In this document: one piece after another, positions 62,845 to 64,000 of the stretch
Position numbering within the stretch: position 1 is the stretch's first letter
How the letters are laid out: each line of letters begins with the position of its first letter
NCBI RefSeq assembly: GCF_000373645.1
Contig: NZ_KB892002.1
Coordinates: 186,001-250,000, forward strand
Length of the DNA: 64,000 nucleotides
Direction of reading: 5' to 3'
DNA from: Streptomyces sp. ATexAB-D23
GTDB lineage: Bacteria > Actinomycetota > Actinomycetes > Streptomycetales > Streptomycetaceae
The notes under the pieces: model-generated
Databases searched by the model: none
Told to the model about the DNA's origin: nothing
What the model saw: only the letters and a program-made list of their open reading frames with translations
Made by a program: the position numbers and the translations under genes

Positions 62845-64000
62845 GCACGGCTGTGCGGCGGAGCCTGCTGGCCGGGCTCCGCTGGACCAGCCTGCGGCTG
62901 CGGCTCGTCGTCGTGTTCGCCCTGGTCGCGCTGACCGCCGCGGTGTCGGCGTCCGGGATCGCGTACTGGCTGAACCGCGAGGCCGTACTGACGCGTACGC
63001 AGGACGCGGCGCTCGGGGACTTCCGTCAGGAGATGCAGACGCGGGCGGCCTCGCTGCCGCCGCGCCCCTCCAAGGAGGACCTCCAGACGGCGGCCGTGCA
63101 GATGGCGAGCAGCAGCCCCGGCTACAGCGTGCTCCTGATCGACGAGCGCGACCCGGGCAAGCCCATCGTCGGCAACTCCGACCTGGACACCTTCACGCGC
63201 AGCAACGTACCGCCGTCGCTCCAGAAGCAGGTCGGCAAGAAGCAGCCGGTCAAGGCGGGCAACAAGTACGAGTACCACCTGTTCTGGCAGCGGACCTCGA
63301 TCCGCGGTACGCCGTACCTCGTCGCCGGTACGAAGATCATCGGCGGCGGGCCGACCGGCTACATGCTCAAGTCGCTCGACCAGGAGCGCCAGGACCTCAG
63401 CTCCCTGGCCTGGTCGCTGGGGATCGCCACGGCCCTCGCGCTGGTCGGCTCGGCCCTGCTCGCCCAGGCCGCCGCGACGACCGTGCTGCGCCCGGTACAG
63501 CGGCTCGGGGACGCGGCCCGCAAGCTCGGCGAGGGCAAGCTCGACACCCGGCTCGTGGTGTCCGGCACCGATGAACTGGCCGATCTCTCCCGGACGTTCA
63601 ACAAGACGGCGAGCTCCTTGGAGAAGAAGGTCGCGGACATGAGCGCGCGCGAGGAGGCCAGCCGCCGCTTCGTCGCCGACATGTCGCACGAGCTGCGCAC
63701 GCCGCTCACCGCGATCACGGCCGTTGCCGAGGTGCTGGAGGAAGAGGCCGACAGCCTGGACCCGATGATCGCTCCCGCCGTGCACCTGGTGGTGAGTGAG
63801 ACCCGGCGCCTCAACGACCTGGTGGAGAACCTGATGGAGGTGACCCGCTTCGACGCGGGCACCGCCCGCCTGGTCCTGGACGACGTGGACGTCGCCGACC
63901 AGGTGACCGCCTGCATCGACGCCCGCGCCTGGCTGGACGCGGTGGACCTGGACGCCGAGCGCGGCATGATGGTCCGCCTCGACCCGCGCCGGCTCGACGT
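62841..64000 (+). CDS. afsQ2: Sensor histidine kinase AfsQ2 (3' end cut by window edge)
   Basis: About 386 residues are visible. Cytoplasmic start, membrane helix ~18-40 (LRLVVVFALVALTAAVSASG), an external sensor ~45-185, second helix ~190-215 (LSLAWSLGIATALALVGSAL-type), HAMP region ~216-270, then the phosphorylation helix with His283 in ADMSHELRTPLTAI. The ATP-binding domain lies beyond the window. GTG 62841 overlaps the afsQ1 stop (GTGA). Signal unknown; in S. coelicolor it answers nitrogen status, including glutamate. Confidence 0.94.
   Translation, partial: MSTAVRRSLLAGLRWTSLRLRLVVVFALVALTAAVSASGIAYWLNREAVLTRTQDAALGDFRQEMQTRAASLPPRPSKEDLQTAAVQMASSSPGYSVLLIDERDPGKPIVGNSDLDTFTRSNVPPSLQKQVGKKQPVKAGNKYEYHLFWQRTSIRGTPYLVAGTKIIGGGPTGYMLKSLDQERQDLSSLAWSLGIATALALVGSALLAQAAATTVLRPVQRLGDAARKLGEGKLDTRLVVSGTDELADLSRTFNKTASSLEKKVADMSAREEASRRFVADMSHELRTPLTAITAVAEVLEEEADSLDPMIAPAVHLVVSETRRLNDLVENLMEVTRFDAGTARLVLDDVDVADQVTACIDARAWLDAVDLDAERGMMVRLDPRRLD

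Overview
The window is high-GC actinobacterial chromosome, almost certainly a Streptomyces. The evidence is very strong third-position GC bias, many GTG/TTG starts, a mycothiol conjugate amidase (mycothiol is actinobacterial), the propionyl/acetyl-CoA carboxylase set with its small epsilon subunit, a LAXTG-type surface protein, and an AfsQ1/AfsQ2 two-component system divergent from a sigma factor. From about 18.5 kb to the right end, the gene order matches what I remember of the Streptomyces coelicolor SCO4906-SCO4968 core region, in inverted numbering. That match is from memory, not computed.

Layout. 1-2.5 kb: a C-terminally cut YyaL/DUF255 thioredoxin-domain protein and an Uma2-type nuclease. 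2.6-9.3 kb: an accessory island, partly AT-richer than its surroundings. It holds the 3' two thirds of a CBASS-type CD-NTase, cut at an internally deleted IS3-family element; a small orphan gene; about 1 kb with no recognisable gene; a frameshifted IS5-family transposase; a two-gene cassette of a membrane-anchored protein and a TIR-domain protein; and a convergent DGQHR-motif protein. 9.4-18.3 kb: a plus-strand signalling cluster of Ser/Thr kinase, FHA protein, second kinase with an I36/crystallin-like external domain, lipoprotein, secreted I36-like protein and membrane-associated NB-ARC/TPR ATPase. The second kinase's external domain resembles the secreted protein encoded nearby.

18.5-42 kb is core metabolism and cell-envelope genes: mca, DUF4307, greA, a DrrAB-type exporter next to a 170-bp inverted-repeat element, threonine ammonia-lyase, MarR, a sigma-like factor, metB, msrA, gdhA, a MacB-like exporter, L,D-transpeptidase, a LAXTG surface protein, hutH, a GAF-GGDEF protein, an enoyl-CoA hydratase and adenylate cyclase. 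42-48.5 kb holds birA, the carboxylase beta, epsilon and alpha subunits, and maf: BirA biotinylates the alpha subunit, which works with the beta and epsilon subunits to make methylmalonyl/malonyl-CoA.

48.6-61 kb holds TetR and DeoR-type regulators, a flavoprotein quinone reductase and a nucleoside-salvage block: purine nucleoside phosphorylase, phosphosugar mutase, deoC, two aldehyde dehydrogenases and uridine kinase. Together these can turn (deoxy)nucleosides into bases, central-carbon sugars and acetate. An identical 12-bp palindrome precedes both the phosphorylase and deoC, suggesting one regulator. The window ends in sigQ-like / afsQ1 / afsQ2, with an AfsQ1-type direct repeat in the divergent promoter; afsQ2 runs off the end.

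The most interesting parts are the TIR cassette with the neighbouring CBASS relic, the kinase/FHA/I36/NB-ARC cluster, the shared palindrome of the nucleoside genes, and several repeat families that reach into or supply gene 3' ends.
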